Assembly: GCF_003576455.2 (NCBI RefSeq)
Contig: NZ_CP032869.1
Location: 2,914,001-2,978,000, forward strand
Direction: 5' to 3'
Length of the DNA stretch: 64,000 nucleotides
From: Mucilaginibacter celer
GTDB taxonomy: Bacteria; Bacteroidota; Bacteroidia; Sphingobacteriales; Sphingobacteriaceae
How positions within the stretch are numbered: the first letter of the stretch is position 1; each line of letters begins with the position of its first letter. The notes beneath the pieces were generated by a model. That model did no database searches, had not been told where the DNA came from, and was given only the letters and a program-made list of their open reading frames with translations. Below are positions 1-8,274 of this stretch, one piece after another. The position numbers were made by a program, and so were the translations under genes.

Positions 1-1
1 C

Positions 2-1591
2 GGCACTATAGGTGAGATTTATATTGGCGGAGACGGGCTTGCCGTCGGTTATCTGAACCAACCCCAACTAACGGCCGAAAAGTTTATTGACGATCCGTTT
101 TCAGACAACGCCGGTGATAAAATGTACCGTACCGGCGATTTAGGCCGCTTTATGGAAGATGGCGAAATTGAATGCCTTGGCCGTGCCGATGCCCAGATCA
201 AAATTCGCGGTTATCGCATTGAAACCGGCGAAATTGAATATCATCTCATCAATCAGCCAAACGTAAAACAGGCGGTGGTTGTAGCGCAGCCCGATAAAAA
301 AGGGATCAATAAACTGGTAGCCTACATTACCATTGATGATAATTACCTGATGGAAGATGAAATTGCGCGGCAAAAAAACTGGCGGTCATCACTTAAAAAT
401 GCCCTGCCGGATTATATGGTGCCCGATGATTTTATCGTGATTACGGCTATTCCGCTTACACCAAACGGTAAAATGGATAAAAAAGCGCTGATCCAAACCT
501 CGGCACCAATAGCTGAGGCGGTAAACGTGTACGTAGCTCCCCGCACCGATGTAGAGAAATTGGTTGCCGATATCTGGAGCGAGTTTTTAGAGATTGACAA
601 AGTAGGCGTTTACGATAATTTTTTTGAGATGGGCGGGCACTCGCTGATAGCCGTGCAGGTAATGGCCCGCATTGAAAAGGTTACCGGCAAACGGTTACCG
701 CTTGCCGCGCTGTTTGAAAACTCGACAGTTGAGAAATTATCCCTCATGCTGGAAATGGACGGCAAATCCATTGTTTGGGATTCGTTAGTGCCGATAAAGC
801 CCAATGGCAGCAAAATGCCCTTGTATATTGTACACGGTGCCGGACTTAATGTATTGCTATTTAACGCGCTGGCCATCAACATGGATGCCGACCAGCCGGT
901 TTACGGCTTACAGGCAAAAGGCCTTAACGGTATTGACGAACCGCTGAGCGAGATCAAAGATATCGCCGCGCATTACATCGGCGCCATACAGGCACAAAAC
1001 CCTAACGGGCCATACGCGCTTGCCGGTTATTCGTTTGGCGGCATCATAGCCTGGGAAATGACCCGGCAACTGGAGGCACAAGGCAAACAGGTAAAAATGC
1101 TGGCCATGTTTGATACCTATGCCTATCGTTCACCATTTTTTGATCCCTGGCTTACCATGCAAACCAAAAGGGCCAAGTTTTTTATGCGCAAGCTTAAATA
1201 CAACTTATTTACGCCCGAAGGCCTGTCGCAAAGCCTCACCGAGAAAACAAAAAATATTAAACGCCATGCCACAAGGATGTTATGGAAGTTAACTAATGAT
1301 AATCAGCAGGAAGGTTTTTTCGGTTATTCAAACAAAATTGACGAAATGAATCAGCTTGCCGAGCGTCGTTACCAACTGAAACCTTATAACATCGCCATCG
1401 AATTGTTCAGGGCCAATACCCATACTTTTTATATGGACGATTTTGAAAACCTGGGCTGGAAACCCTATGCTTTAAAGGGCATTAACGTACATCCCATCCC
1501 AGGCGAACATAACTCGATATTTAAAGCGCCAAACGACAAGATCTTTGCCCGCATTTTGCAGCAATGCCTTGATGAGGCAGCTAAAAAATAG
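2..1591 (+). CDS. Nonribosomal peptide synthetase, C-terminal part (A-PCP-TE), 5' truncated by window edge
   Basis: This is the last module of a nonribosomal peptide synthetase; the reading frame is open to the left edge, so the start lies outside. Seen in order: the end of an adenylation domain (A6-like GEIYIGGDGLAVGYL near bases 14-58, A7 YRTGDL, A8 GRADAQIKIRGYRIETGEIE, A10 NGKMDKKAL), a peptidyl carrier domain with the phosphopantetheine serine in GGHSL (codon at 641-643), and an alpha/beta-hydrolase thioesterase with GYSFGG (serine codon at 1031-1033) and a downstream GEHNS histidine (1508-1510). In this family the thioesterase releases the finished peptide by hydrolysis or cyclisation. 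The product and the amino acid used cannot be told, because the specificity-determining A-domain region is mostly outside. The phosphopantetheinyl transferase gene follows after 2 bases, which fits a biosynthetic operon. Confidence 0.95.
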   Translation, partial: GTIGEIYIGGDGLAVGYLNQPQLTAEKFIDDPFSDNAGDKMYRTGDLGRFMEDGEIECLGRADAQIKIRGYRIETGEIEYHLINQPNVKQAVVVAQPDKKGINKLVAYITIDDNYLMEDEIARQKNWRSSLKNALPDYMVPDDFIVITAIPLTPNGKMDKKALIQTSAPIAEAVNVYVAPRTDVEKLVADIWSEFLEIDKVGVYDNFFEMGGHSLIAVQVMARIEKVTGKRLPLAALFENSTVEKLSLMLEMDGKSIVWDSLVPIKPNGSKMPLYIVHGAGLNVLLFNALAINMDADQPVYGLQAKGLNGIDEPLSEIKDIAAHYIGAIQAQNPNGPYALAGYSFGGIIAWEMTRQLEAQGKQVKMLAMFDTYAYRSPFFDPWLTMQTKRAKFFMRKLKYNLFTPEGLSQSLTEKTKNIKRHATRMLWKLTNDNQQEGFFGYSNKIDEMNQLAERRYQLKPYNIAIELFRANTHTFYMDDFENLGWKPYALKGINVHPIPGEHNSIFKAPNDKIFARILQQCLDEAAKK

Positions 1592-1593
1592 CT

Positions 1594-2346
1594 ATGGCCG
1601 GGATTACTGTAGATATCCGGTATCTTGATGTTGTTAACTGGCAGCAGGATACCGGGTGCTCTTTTAACTTAACGGATGACATCGATGTATGGCGCATCAG
1701 TCTCGAAGCTAACCTCCATTTAATTCCCCGTTTTTTACCTATACTGGAACCAGACGAAATAGAACGTGCCAGTCGCTATTACCAGGAAAAAGACAGAAAC
1801 CGGTTTGCAATAAGCAGGGCCGTGTTAAGGGTTATTTTGGGCCGGTACATCAATCAGCCTGCCCGCGATATCCGTTTCGGCATCGGCCTAAATAAGAAAC
1901 CGTTTTTAGCAAATTTCGATAAACCGATCAACTATAACATATCCCATTCGGATAAATGGGCTTTGATCGCGGTTTCAAAAAAGCCAATTGGTGTAGATAC
2001 GGAAAAAATAGATCCCGTATTCGCCTATGCAGATATCCTCCCAGATCACTTCAATAAAGAAGAGACAAACTATATTGAACAGAATCAATCACACCGGCGT
2101 TTTTGCCTGTTATGGACACGTAAAGAAGCTACCACCAAACTAACCGGACAAGGACTGGATGAACGACTAAAAGCAATCCCGTCATTAAACCATAAACACC
2201 TCATAGCTAACAACATCATCAATTCATCTAAGGATATAGCTTTAGCAAGTTTTGAGCTTGATGCCGGCAACCTGGCAACGGTAGCTTATGAAGCCGATAA
2301 TGATTCTGAACTTAAATTTTGGGATATTAACCTTACTTCGATTTAA
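1594..2346 (+). CDS. 4'-phosphopantetheinyl transferase, Sfp/Gsp type
   Basis: Transfers the 4'-phosphopantetheine arm of coenzyme A to the serine of carrier domains, here most likely the PCP of the synthetase encoded 2 bases upstream. The 250-residue length fits the Sfp type. Family signatures are visible: GVDTEKIDP (the GxDxE magnesium-binding motif, about residues 130-138) and WTRKEATTKLTGQGL (the WxxKEA...K motif, about residues 170-184), plus NISHSDKW upstream. The ATG at 1594 lies directly after the synthetase stop, so translation is probably coupled. The 3' end overlaps the convergent glycosyltransferase gene by 14 bases. An alternative role, such as activating a fatty-acid ACP, cannot be excluded, but the context favours the peptide synthetase. 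Confidence 0.93.
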   Translation: MAGITVDIRYLDVVNWQQDTGCSFNLTDDIDVWRISLEANLHLIPRFLPILEPDEIERASRYYQEKDRNRFAISRAVLRVILGRYINQPARDIRFGIGLNKKPFLANFDKPINYNISHSDKWALIAVSKKPIGVDTEKIDPVFAYADILPDHFNKEETNYIEQNQSHRRFCLLWTRKEATTKLTGQGLDERLKAIPSLNHKHLIANNIINSSKDIALASFELDAGNLATVAYEADNDSELKFWDINLTSI

Positions 2347-3058
2347 ACATGCCGTATTTGGCAATACAGTAAAACGCCCTAACGCCATCCTTCCATCCTA
2401 TTTTCTTACCCTCGTCATAAGTACGGCCATAGTAGGATATGCCCACCTCGTAGATCCTGATTTTTGGAACACGCGAGATTTTTTGGGTAACCTCCGGCTC
2501 AAAGCCAAAACGTTTTTCGGTGAGTTTTATTGATTGGATGAGTTTGGTATTAAAGAGCTTATAACAGGTTTCCATATCCGTTAAATTAAGGTTGGAAAAC
2601 ATGTTTGATGCGAAGGTTAACCACCTGTTGCCTATGGTGTGCCAAAAGAAGAGGATGCGGTGTGGGTTGCTGCCCATAAAGCGCGAACCATAAACCACAT
2701 CGGCAAAGCCGTTTATTACCGGTTTCAGCAAATCGTTATATTCGGCGGGATCATATTCAAGGTCGGCATCCTGAATGATTAGGTATTCGCCGGTGGCTTT
2801 GGCGATGCCGGTATGCAGCGCAGCCCCCTTGCCTTTATTTACTTCGTGTTTAAAGTACTGGATGTCAAGATCGGGATTTGATGCTTTATAGTGATAAACA
2901 GCACCTTCGGTATCATCCTTCGAGCAATCGTTTACAATGATCACTTCCTTTTTAATATCATTGAGGAGAGTTACGGTTTTAATTTTATCTAAAATAAGAT
3001 GGATGGTCCTCGCCTCGTTATAAGCCGGAATAATAATTGATAATTTTTCTATCGTCAT
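2333..3058 (-). CDS. Family 2 glycosyltransferase (polyprenyl-phosphate mannose/glucose synthase-like)
   Basis: A cytoplasmic GT-A fold glycosyltransferase of 241 residues. The N-terminus shows the typical LSIIIPAYNEARTI, a VNDCSKDDT nucleotide-binding stretch, and the metal-binding DAD motif (residues 97-99) in the string IIQDADLEYDP, which is characteristic of dolichol/undecaprenyl-phosphate sugar transferases. GSRFMGSNPHR and a late ETCYKLF follow. Unlike many bacterial relatives it has no C-terminal membrane helices, so it resembles the soluble Dpm1 class. It probably charges a lipid carrier for envelope glycosylation; donor and acceptor are not evident. It is transcribed away from pbpC and converges on the phosphopantetheinyl transferase gene. 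Confidence 0.85.
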   Translation of the reverse strand: MTIEKLSIIIPAYNEARTIHLILDKIKTVTLLNDIKKEVIIVNDCSKDDTEGAVYHYKASNPDLDIQYFKHEVNKGKGAALHTGIAKATGEYLIIQDADLEYDPAEYNDLLKPVINGFADVVYGSRFMGSNPHRILFFWHTIGNRWLTFASNMFSNLNLTDMETCYKLFNTKLIQSIKLTEKRFGFEPEVTQKISRVPKIRIYEVGISYYGRTYDEGKKIGWKDGVRAFYCIAKYGMFKSK

Positions 3059-3140
3059 TTATCGTAATATTGCCTAAGTAGATATTTGCTGCAATTATAA
3101 TTGTATAAACCTTTACCTGTTTAATATTTTATATTTAATA

Positions 3141-5531
3141 ATGCATTTTTTATTAAAACGAACAAAAAAGCTGCTAAAAAAGCCGAAAGTGATCATCATA
3201 CTTTCGCTTTTGTTTGTTTTAACCCTGATATTCTGGTTTTGTTTGCCAAGCCCCCTATTTCGCAGCCCAACATCGTATGTTATTGATGATGAACAAGGTG
3301 AACTATTGGGCGCTTCTATAGCAAGCGACGGGCAATGGCGCTTTCCGTACAACCCTGATGTACCCGAAAAGTTTAAACAATGTATTATTGCCTTTGAGGA
3401 TAAACGGTTTGAACATCACCCCGGTTTTGACCCTATCGCGTTTAGTCGTGCCATCAAGCAAAACCTGTCATCAAAAAAAGTGACCAGCGGCGGCAGTACC
3501 ATTACCATGCAGGTAATTCGTTTAGCCACCAAACATAACCGCAACATCTGGAACAAGCTTAAGGAAATTTTTATGGCCATGCGCCTTGAGCTTAGCTACA
3601 GCAAAAAACAGATTTTAGCTTTATATGCCAGCAATGCACCCTTTGGCACCAATGTTATCGGTTTAGATGCTGCTTCATGGCGGTATTTTGGCCGCAGCCC
3701 GGATAAATTATCATGGGGCGAAATGGCGGCCATGGCGGTATTGCCCAACTCACCATCCTTGGTACACCCCGGCCGCAACCGGACAATCCTTTTGAAAAAA
3801 CGCAATTCGCTGCTTGATAAACTGCAAAAGGCCGGTGTTATTGACAGCATTACCGCTGTGCTGGCCCGCCTGGAGCCCGTACCCGACAGGCCAATGCCTT
3901 TGCCACAACTTGCCCCCCACCTGTTGCAACGCTTTAAGGCCGATCACAAAATTAAGCCCGATGGAGACACCCGCATCACCACCAGTATCAATTCATCATT
4001 GCAGCAACAGGTGAATGATATTTTAGAGCAGCATCATCAATTGCTGAAAGGCAACGACATCAATAACATAGCAGCCATTGTGCTTGATGTTGAAACCGGA
4101 ACTACGCTGGCCTACGCCGGCAATATCTCGCACCGCGAAGACCCGCAGATGGAAAGCGATGTGGATGTGATTGATGCCCCCCGTAGCCCCGGAAGCACAC
4201 TTAAACCTTTGCTGTATGCGGCGATGCTGCATGATGGCCTGATCTTGCCCAATAGCTTAATGCCTGATGTACCCACGCTGATAGCAGGCTATCACCCCGA
4301 AAACTTTGATCTGGGCTATGATGGTGCGGTGCCGGCTTCAAGAGCTTTATCAAGATCGCTAAATGTGCCGGCTGTAAAAATGCTGCAGCAATATAAATAC
4401 GAGCGTTTTTACGATTTTTTGCATAAGGCAGGCATCAGCACGCTAACCAAACCTGCCGATCATTACGGTTTATCATTAATATTGGGCGGTGGCGAAAATA
4501 CCCTTTGGGAGTTAAGTGGCGCTTATGCGGATATGGGGCGGGTGCTGAATCACTATAACAAATACAAAGGGCAATATAACCCGGCAGATTTTCACAGCCC
4601 GGTTTACAGCCGGCAGGAAACCGGTAAACCGGAGCTTCATACATCAGGATTATTGGATGCCGCGTCAATTTACTATACTTTTCAGGCTATGGAAGAGGTT
4701 ATGCGCCCGGGCGAGGAAATGTTATGGCAGCAGTTCAGCTCATCGCAGCGAGTGGCCTGGAAAACGGGGACAAGCTTTGGCTTCAGAGATGGATGGGCCA
4801 TTGGCGTTACACCTAAATATGTTGTAGGGGTTTGGGTTGGGAATACCGATGGCGAAGGCAGGCCGGGGTTAACAGGGATTAATACTGCCGCCCCTGCCCT
4901 CTTCGAGATTTTCAGGCTGCTCCCGGTTTCGCGCGATTGGTTTGAGATGCCCGCAGGCGAAATGGTGAAGATAAATGTATGCCATCAAAGCGGTTATCGT
5001 GCCGGTCAATATTGCCAGGATATTGATGAACAATACGTACCTAAAAGCGGCTTAAGGGCACCGGTATGCCCTTACCATCAACTGGTACATTTATCGGCTG
5101 ATGCCCGATGGCAGGTAAATGGCAATTGCGAAACACCTGATAACATCCTTAATAAAAGCTGGTTTGTACTGCCGCCTTCGATGGAATATTATTACAAGGC
5201 ACGTAATTATCAGTACCATGTTTTACCGCCCTTCAGGGCTGATTGTGCGCAGAACGAAAATAGCAATACCATGGAGGTGATCTACCCCAAAAACGGTGCA
5301 AAGATCTATGTTCCCCTTGAAGCCGATGGTACCCGGGGCCGGATGATCTGCAATGCGGCGCACCGGCAACCCGGCGTAAAAATATTCTGGCACCTGGACG
5401 ATCGGTATATGGGCGAAACCAAAGATTTTCACCAGATGGCCTTAAATCCGCCTCCGGGCAAGCATATCCTTACATTGGTTGATAGCAACGGTAACACCAT
5501 CAGCATCGGTTTTGAGATCCTGAGTAAATAA
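3141..5531 (+). CDS. pbpC: Penicillin-binding protein 1C (bifunctional peptidoglycan synthase)
   Basis: A class A penicillin-binding protein of 796 residues, close to the usual PbpC size. There is a single N-terminal membrane anchor (about residues 17-35). The GT51 glycosyltransferase domain has its catalytic glutamate 86 in EDKRFEHHPGFD and the GGSTITMQ motif. The transpeptidase domain has the three penicillin-binding motifs: S352-T-L-K (in SPGSTLKP), SLN (in SRSLNVPAV) and K541-T-G-T. After about residue 700 there is the extra BiPBP_C beta-rich domain that separates PBP1C from PBP1A/1B (DSNGNTISIGFE near the end). It polymerises glycan strands and cross-links stem peptides at the outer face of the inner membrane. 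In E. coli pbpC follows an alpha-2-macroglobulin gene; no such neighbour is seen here, so it may work alone. The gene is monocistronic by spacing. Confidence 0.95.
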   Translation: MHFLLKRTKKLLKKPKVIIILSLLFVLTLIFWFCLPSPLFRSPTSYVIDDEQGELLGASIASDGQWRFPYNPDVPEKFKQCIIAFEDKRFEHHPGFDPIAFSRAIKQNLSSKKVTSGGSTITMQVIRLATKHNRNIWNKLKEIFMAMRLELSYSKKQILALYASNAPFGTNVIGLDAASWRYFGRSPDKLSWGEMAAMAVLPNSPSLVHPGRNRTILLKKRNSLLDKLQKAGVIDSITAVLARLEPVPDRPMPLPQLAPHLLQRFKADHKIKPDGDTRITTSINSSLQQQVNDILEQHHQLLKGNDINNIAAIVLDVETGTTLAYAGNISHREDPQMESDVDVIDAPRSPGSTLKPLLYAAMLHDGLILPNSLMPDVPTLIAGYHPENFDLGYDGAVPASRALSRSLNVPAVKMLQQYKYERFYDFLHKAGISTLTKPADHYGLSLILGGGENTLWELSGAYADMGRVLNHYNKYKGQYNPADFHSPVYSRQETGKPELHTSGLLDAASIYYTFQAMEEVMRPGEEMLWQQFSSSQRVAWKTGTSFGFRDGWAIGVTPKYVVGVWVGNTDGEGRPGLTGINTAAPALFEIFRLLPVSRDWFEMPAGEMVKINVCHQSGYRAGQYCQDIDEQYVPKSGLRAPVCPYHQLVHLSADARWQVNGNCETPDNILNKSWFVLPPSMEYYYKARNYQYHVLPPFRADCAQNENSNTMEVIYPKNGAKIYVPLEADGTRGRMICNAAHRQPGVKIFWHLDDRYMGETKDFHQMALNPPPGKHILTLVDSNGNTISIGFEILSK

Positions 5532-5617
5532 AGCCCCTGTAATCTGCCTGTAAAGACATTGCTCCCTCTCTTTAACTTTTAACATTATTATTATCTTGCT
5601 TTCAAATTTTTACCCGG

Positions 5618-6334
5618 ATGCTTGAACAGTACGATCTGCATAACATACTGATAATTGATATTGAAACAGTACCGCAATACAGCAGCCACGATCAACTGCC
5701 CGAGAATTTGCAAAAACTCTGGGAGCTTAAAACCCAATACCAGCGCAAGGATGAGCCCGCCGATGCTTACTATGAACGCGCCGGCATCTGGGCTGAGTTT
5801 GGAAAGATAGTCTGCATTTCGGCCGGGATTTTTACTGCGGGCAAAAGCACGGGTCTGCGGGTAAAATCGTTTGCCTCGCACGATGAAAAGGAGTTGCTCA
5901 CCAAATTTACCAACCTGCTTTTTAGCCAGCCTGCCAACCTTATTTTATGCGCGCATAATGGTAAGGAGTTCGATTTTCCGTACATCTGCCGGCGATTGCT
6001 TATTAACGGGATGCCTTTTCCGCCGCAGTTACAGATAGCCGGCAAAAAGCCCTGGGAGGTTATCCATTTAGATACCATGGAGCTCTGGAAATTTGGCGAC
6101 CATAAACACTATACTTCGCTTAACCTGCTTTCGGCCATTTTTAATATCCCTACCTCTAAAGATGATATAGACGGCAGCGACGTTGGCCGGGTTTACTGGC
6201 AGGAAAACCAACTGGAGCGGATTTGTACCTATTGCCAAAAGGATGTGATAGTAACAGCACAACTGTTAAGGCGGTATCGCGGCGAAGAACTGATAACGGA
6301 TGATTGTATTACGATAGTTGGCGGCAATGCTTGA
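5618..6334 (+). CDS. PolB-like 3'-5' exonuclease (RNase H fold)
   Basis: A 238-residue protein that fits the predicted 3'-5' exonuclease family related to the proofreading domain of family B DNA polymerases. The three exonuclease motifs are present: Exo I LIIDIETVPQ (D14 and E16), Exo II AHNGKEFDFPYICRRLL, and Exo III YCQKDVIVTAQLLRRY. No polymerase domain is attached. Family members are presumed to trim DNA or RNA ends with two bound metal ions; the natural substrate is not known to me. The gene overlaps the following ABC ATPase gene by 8 bases, so the two are co-translated although their jobs look unrelated. Confidence 0.85.
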   Translation: MLEQYDLHNILIIDIETVPQYSSHDQLPENLQKLWELKTQYQRKDEPADAYYERAGIWAEFGKIVCISAGIFTAGKSTGLRVKSFASHDEKELLTKFTNLLFSQPANLILCAHNGKEFDFPYICRRLLINGMPFPPQLQIAGKKPWEVIHLDTMELWKFGDHKHYTSLNLLSAIFNIPTSKDDIDGSDVGRVYWQENQLERICTYCQKDVIVTAQLLRRYRGEELITDDCITIVGGNA

Positions 6335-8024
6335 GGTAGAAAATTTATCGGTAAGCTTCCGTAGCGGAAAAAACAGCTTTAAAGCTGTTAAGGAAATCTC
6401 TTTCACGCTAAAAAAAGGAGAGACCATTGGCATTGTAGGCGAATCTGGCTCAGGCAAATCGGTTGCATCGCTGGCTATTATGCGTTTGCTCAATGCCGAA
6501 CAAACCGTTTTGGATGGACATGTACTTTTAAACGGGCGATGCCTTTGTTCACTTTCTGAAGATGAAATGCAGCAGGTGCGCGGTAACCAGGTGGCGATGA
6601 TTTTCCAGGAGCCCATGACCTCGCTTAACCCGGTGCTTACCTGTGGTTTCCAGTTAACCGAGGCTATCAGGCTGCATTTAGGTTTGAACAAAACAGAGGC
6701 AAAACAAAAAACTATTGATCTTTTTAAAGAAGTTCAACTCCCCCGCCCCGAGGCTATATTTGATAGCTACCCCCATCAGATTTCGGGCGGACAAAAGCAG
6801 CGGGTGATGATTGCCATGGCATTGGCCTGTAACCCCGAAATTTTGATAGCCGATGAACCGACCACTGCCCTTGATGTGACGGTGCAAAAAACCATTATCG
6901 ATTTGCTGAACAAGCTTAAAGCCGAACGGCAGATGAGCCTCATTTTCATTTCGCACGATTTAGGGGTAATTAAACAGATAGCCGACCGGGTTTTGGTAAT
7001 GTACAAAGGAGAGGTTATTGAGGAAGCGACAGTTAACCAACTCTTTGCCAATCCGCAACATCCCTATACCAAAGGTTTACTGGCTTGCCGCCCGGTTCCT
7101 GATCAGCATTTAAAAAAGCTCCCGGTGGTAGCCGATTTTTTGGGTGAAAATAAACCGACGGTTACCATTGAGGAAATCCGGGAACGATATCACTATCCCG
7201 CAGATGAAATATCGGCACGAAAAAAGAAATTATATAACCAGCAACCTTTGCTTAAAGCAGAGGCATTAAGTACCTGGTTTCCAACCGGGAGTGGATTTTT
7301 TAAACGCAAAAGCGATATAGTAAAAGCCGTTAATAACGTAAGTTTTGAAGTTTATCCCGGCGAGACATTGGGTTTGGTGGGTGAATCGGGCTGTGGCAAA
7401 ACTACATTGGGCAGGAGTATTTTAAGGTTGATAGAACCTACGTCGGGTAAGATCACCTTTGACGATACTGATCTGCGCGGGCTTAAAAAGGATGATCTGA
7501 GGCAGATCAGGAAAGAGATCCAGATCATTTTCCAGGATCCGTATTCATCATTAAACCCCAAACTTACCGTCGGCCAATCGTTAATGGAACCCTTACAGGT
7601 GCATGGTTTTTACGATAATGATACCGTACGAAAGCGCAAGGTGCTGGAATTGCTGGAACGCGTAAACCTGTTACCTGCTCATTTTAACCGCTACCCGCAC
7701 GAGTTTTCGGGTGGGCAAAGGCAGCGCATTGTGATAGCACGAGCCTTGGCCTTGCAGCCTAAATTTATTATCTGTGATGAGTCGGTTTCGGCGCTTGATG
7801 TATCGGTACAGGCTCAGGTATTAAACCTGATCCGCGAATTGCAGGAGGAATTGAAACTTACGTATATTTTTATTTCACATGATCTGGCCGTGATTAAGCA
7901 TATCTCCGACAGGATGATGGTGATGAATAAGGGTGAGATAGTGGAAATGGGCTATCCGGATGATATTTATTACAGGCCAAAGGAGGATTATACTAAGAAA
8001 TTGATTGCTTCGATACCGGGGTGA
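6327..8024 (+). CDS. ABC transporter ATP-binding protein with two fused nucleotide-binding domains (oligo/dipeptide type)
   Basis: Two complete ABC ATPase domains in one chain, as in YejF/GsiA-type dipeptide, glutathione or nickel importers. Domain 1 (about residues 1-260) has Walker A GESGSGKS, signature ISGGQKQR and Walker [12 protein letters not shown]. Domain 2 (about residues 290-565) has [16 protein letters not shown] and [10 protein letters not shown]. Each carries the oligopeptide-type C-terminal extension ([12 protein letters not shown] after the first). I chose ATG 6327 over the TTG at 6318 because it gives the normal start [11 protein letters not shown]. The matching permeases and binding protein are not adjacent, so it must serve a transporter encoded elsewhere. 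In the second Walker B the usual DEP is DES, a common variant in this subfamily. Confidence 0.93.
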   Translation: MLEVENLSVSFRSGKNSFKAVKEISFTLKKGETIGIVGESGSGKSVASLAIMRLLNAEQTVLDGHVLLNGRCLCSLSEDEMQQVRGNQVAMIFQEPMTSLNPVLTCGFQLTEAIRLHLGLNKTEAKQKTIDLFKEVQLPRPEAIFDSYPHQISGGQKQRVMIAMALACNPEILIADEPTTALDVTVQKTIIDLLNKLKAERQMSLIFISHDLGVIKQIADRVLVMYKGEVIEEATVNQLFANPQHPYTKGLLACRPVPDQHLKKLPVVADFLGENKPTVTIEEIRERYHYPADEISARKKKLYNQQPLLKAEALSTWFPTGSGFFKRKSDIVKAVNNVSFEVYPGETLGLVGESGCGKTTLGRSILRLIEPTSGKITFDDTDLRGLKKDDLRQIRKEIQIIFQDPYSSLNPKLTVGQSLMEPLQVHGFYDNDTVRKRKVLELLERVNLLPAHFNRYPHEFSGGQRQRIVIARALALQPKFIICDESVSALDVSVQAQVLNLIRELQEELKLTYIFISHDLAVIKHISDRMMVMNKGEIVEMGYPDDIYYRPKEDYTKKLIASIPG

Positions 8025-8040
8025 TTATATTTAAAATAAT

Positions 8041-8160
8041 CGCAGGTTCAAGTGTCCACGCTTGAACTATCCTAAAATTGAGCGTCCACGCTTAATTGAA
8101 TTGCTTCGGGAGCATGGACCCTCACAAAAAATGGTTCAAGCGTAGACGCTTAAACCTGCG
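8041..8160. repeat. REP-like inverted repeat cluster
   Basis: Between the ABC gene and rnr, a 30-base arm at 8041-8070 is repeated in inverted form at 8131-8160 (about 26 of 29 positions match). Each arm is itself a palindrome of the type TTCAAGCGTNNACGCTTGAA. A third, shorter copy with the same AGCGTCCACGCTT core lies at 8077-8096. The structure resembles dispersed palindromic elements of Bacteroidota intergenic regions. It may also end transcription of the ABC gene, although no long T-run follows. Confidence 0.75.
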
Positions 8161-8250
8161 CATTCAATAATCAGTTATATATCTCCACACACACGCGTTG
8201 TAACGACACATCGTACCGTTCAGTTAACTACCAACCACCCCAAATTTCCG

Positions 8251-8258
8251 TATCTTTG
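8251..8258 (+). promoter_or_regulatory. Bacteroidota-type -7 promoter element before rnr
   Basis: TATCTTTG matches the TAnnTTTG consensus exactly and lies 16 bases before the rnr ATG. No clear TTTG element is seen 19-21 bases further upstream, so the match rests on the -7 box alone. Confidence 0.45.
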
Positions 8259-8274
8259 ATAGAAATACTACACT

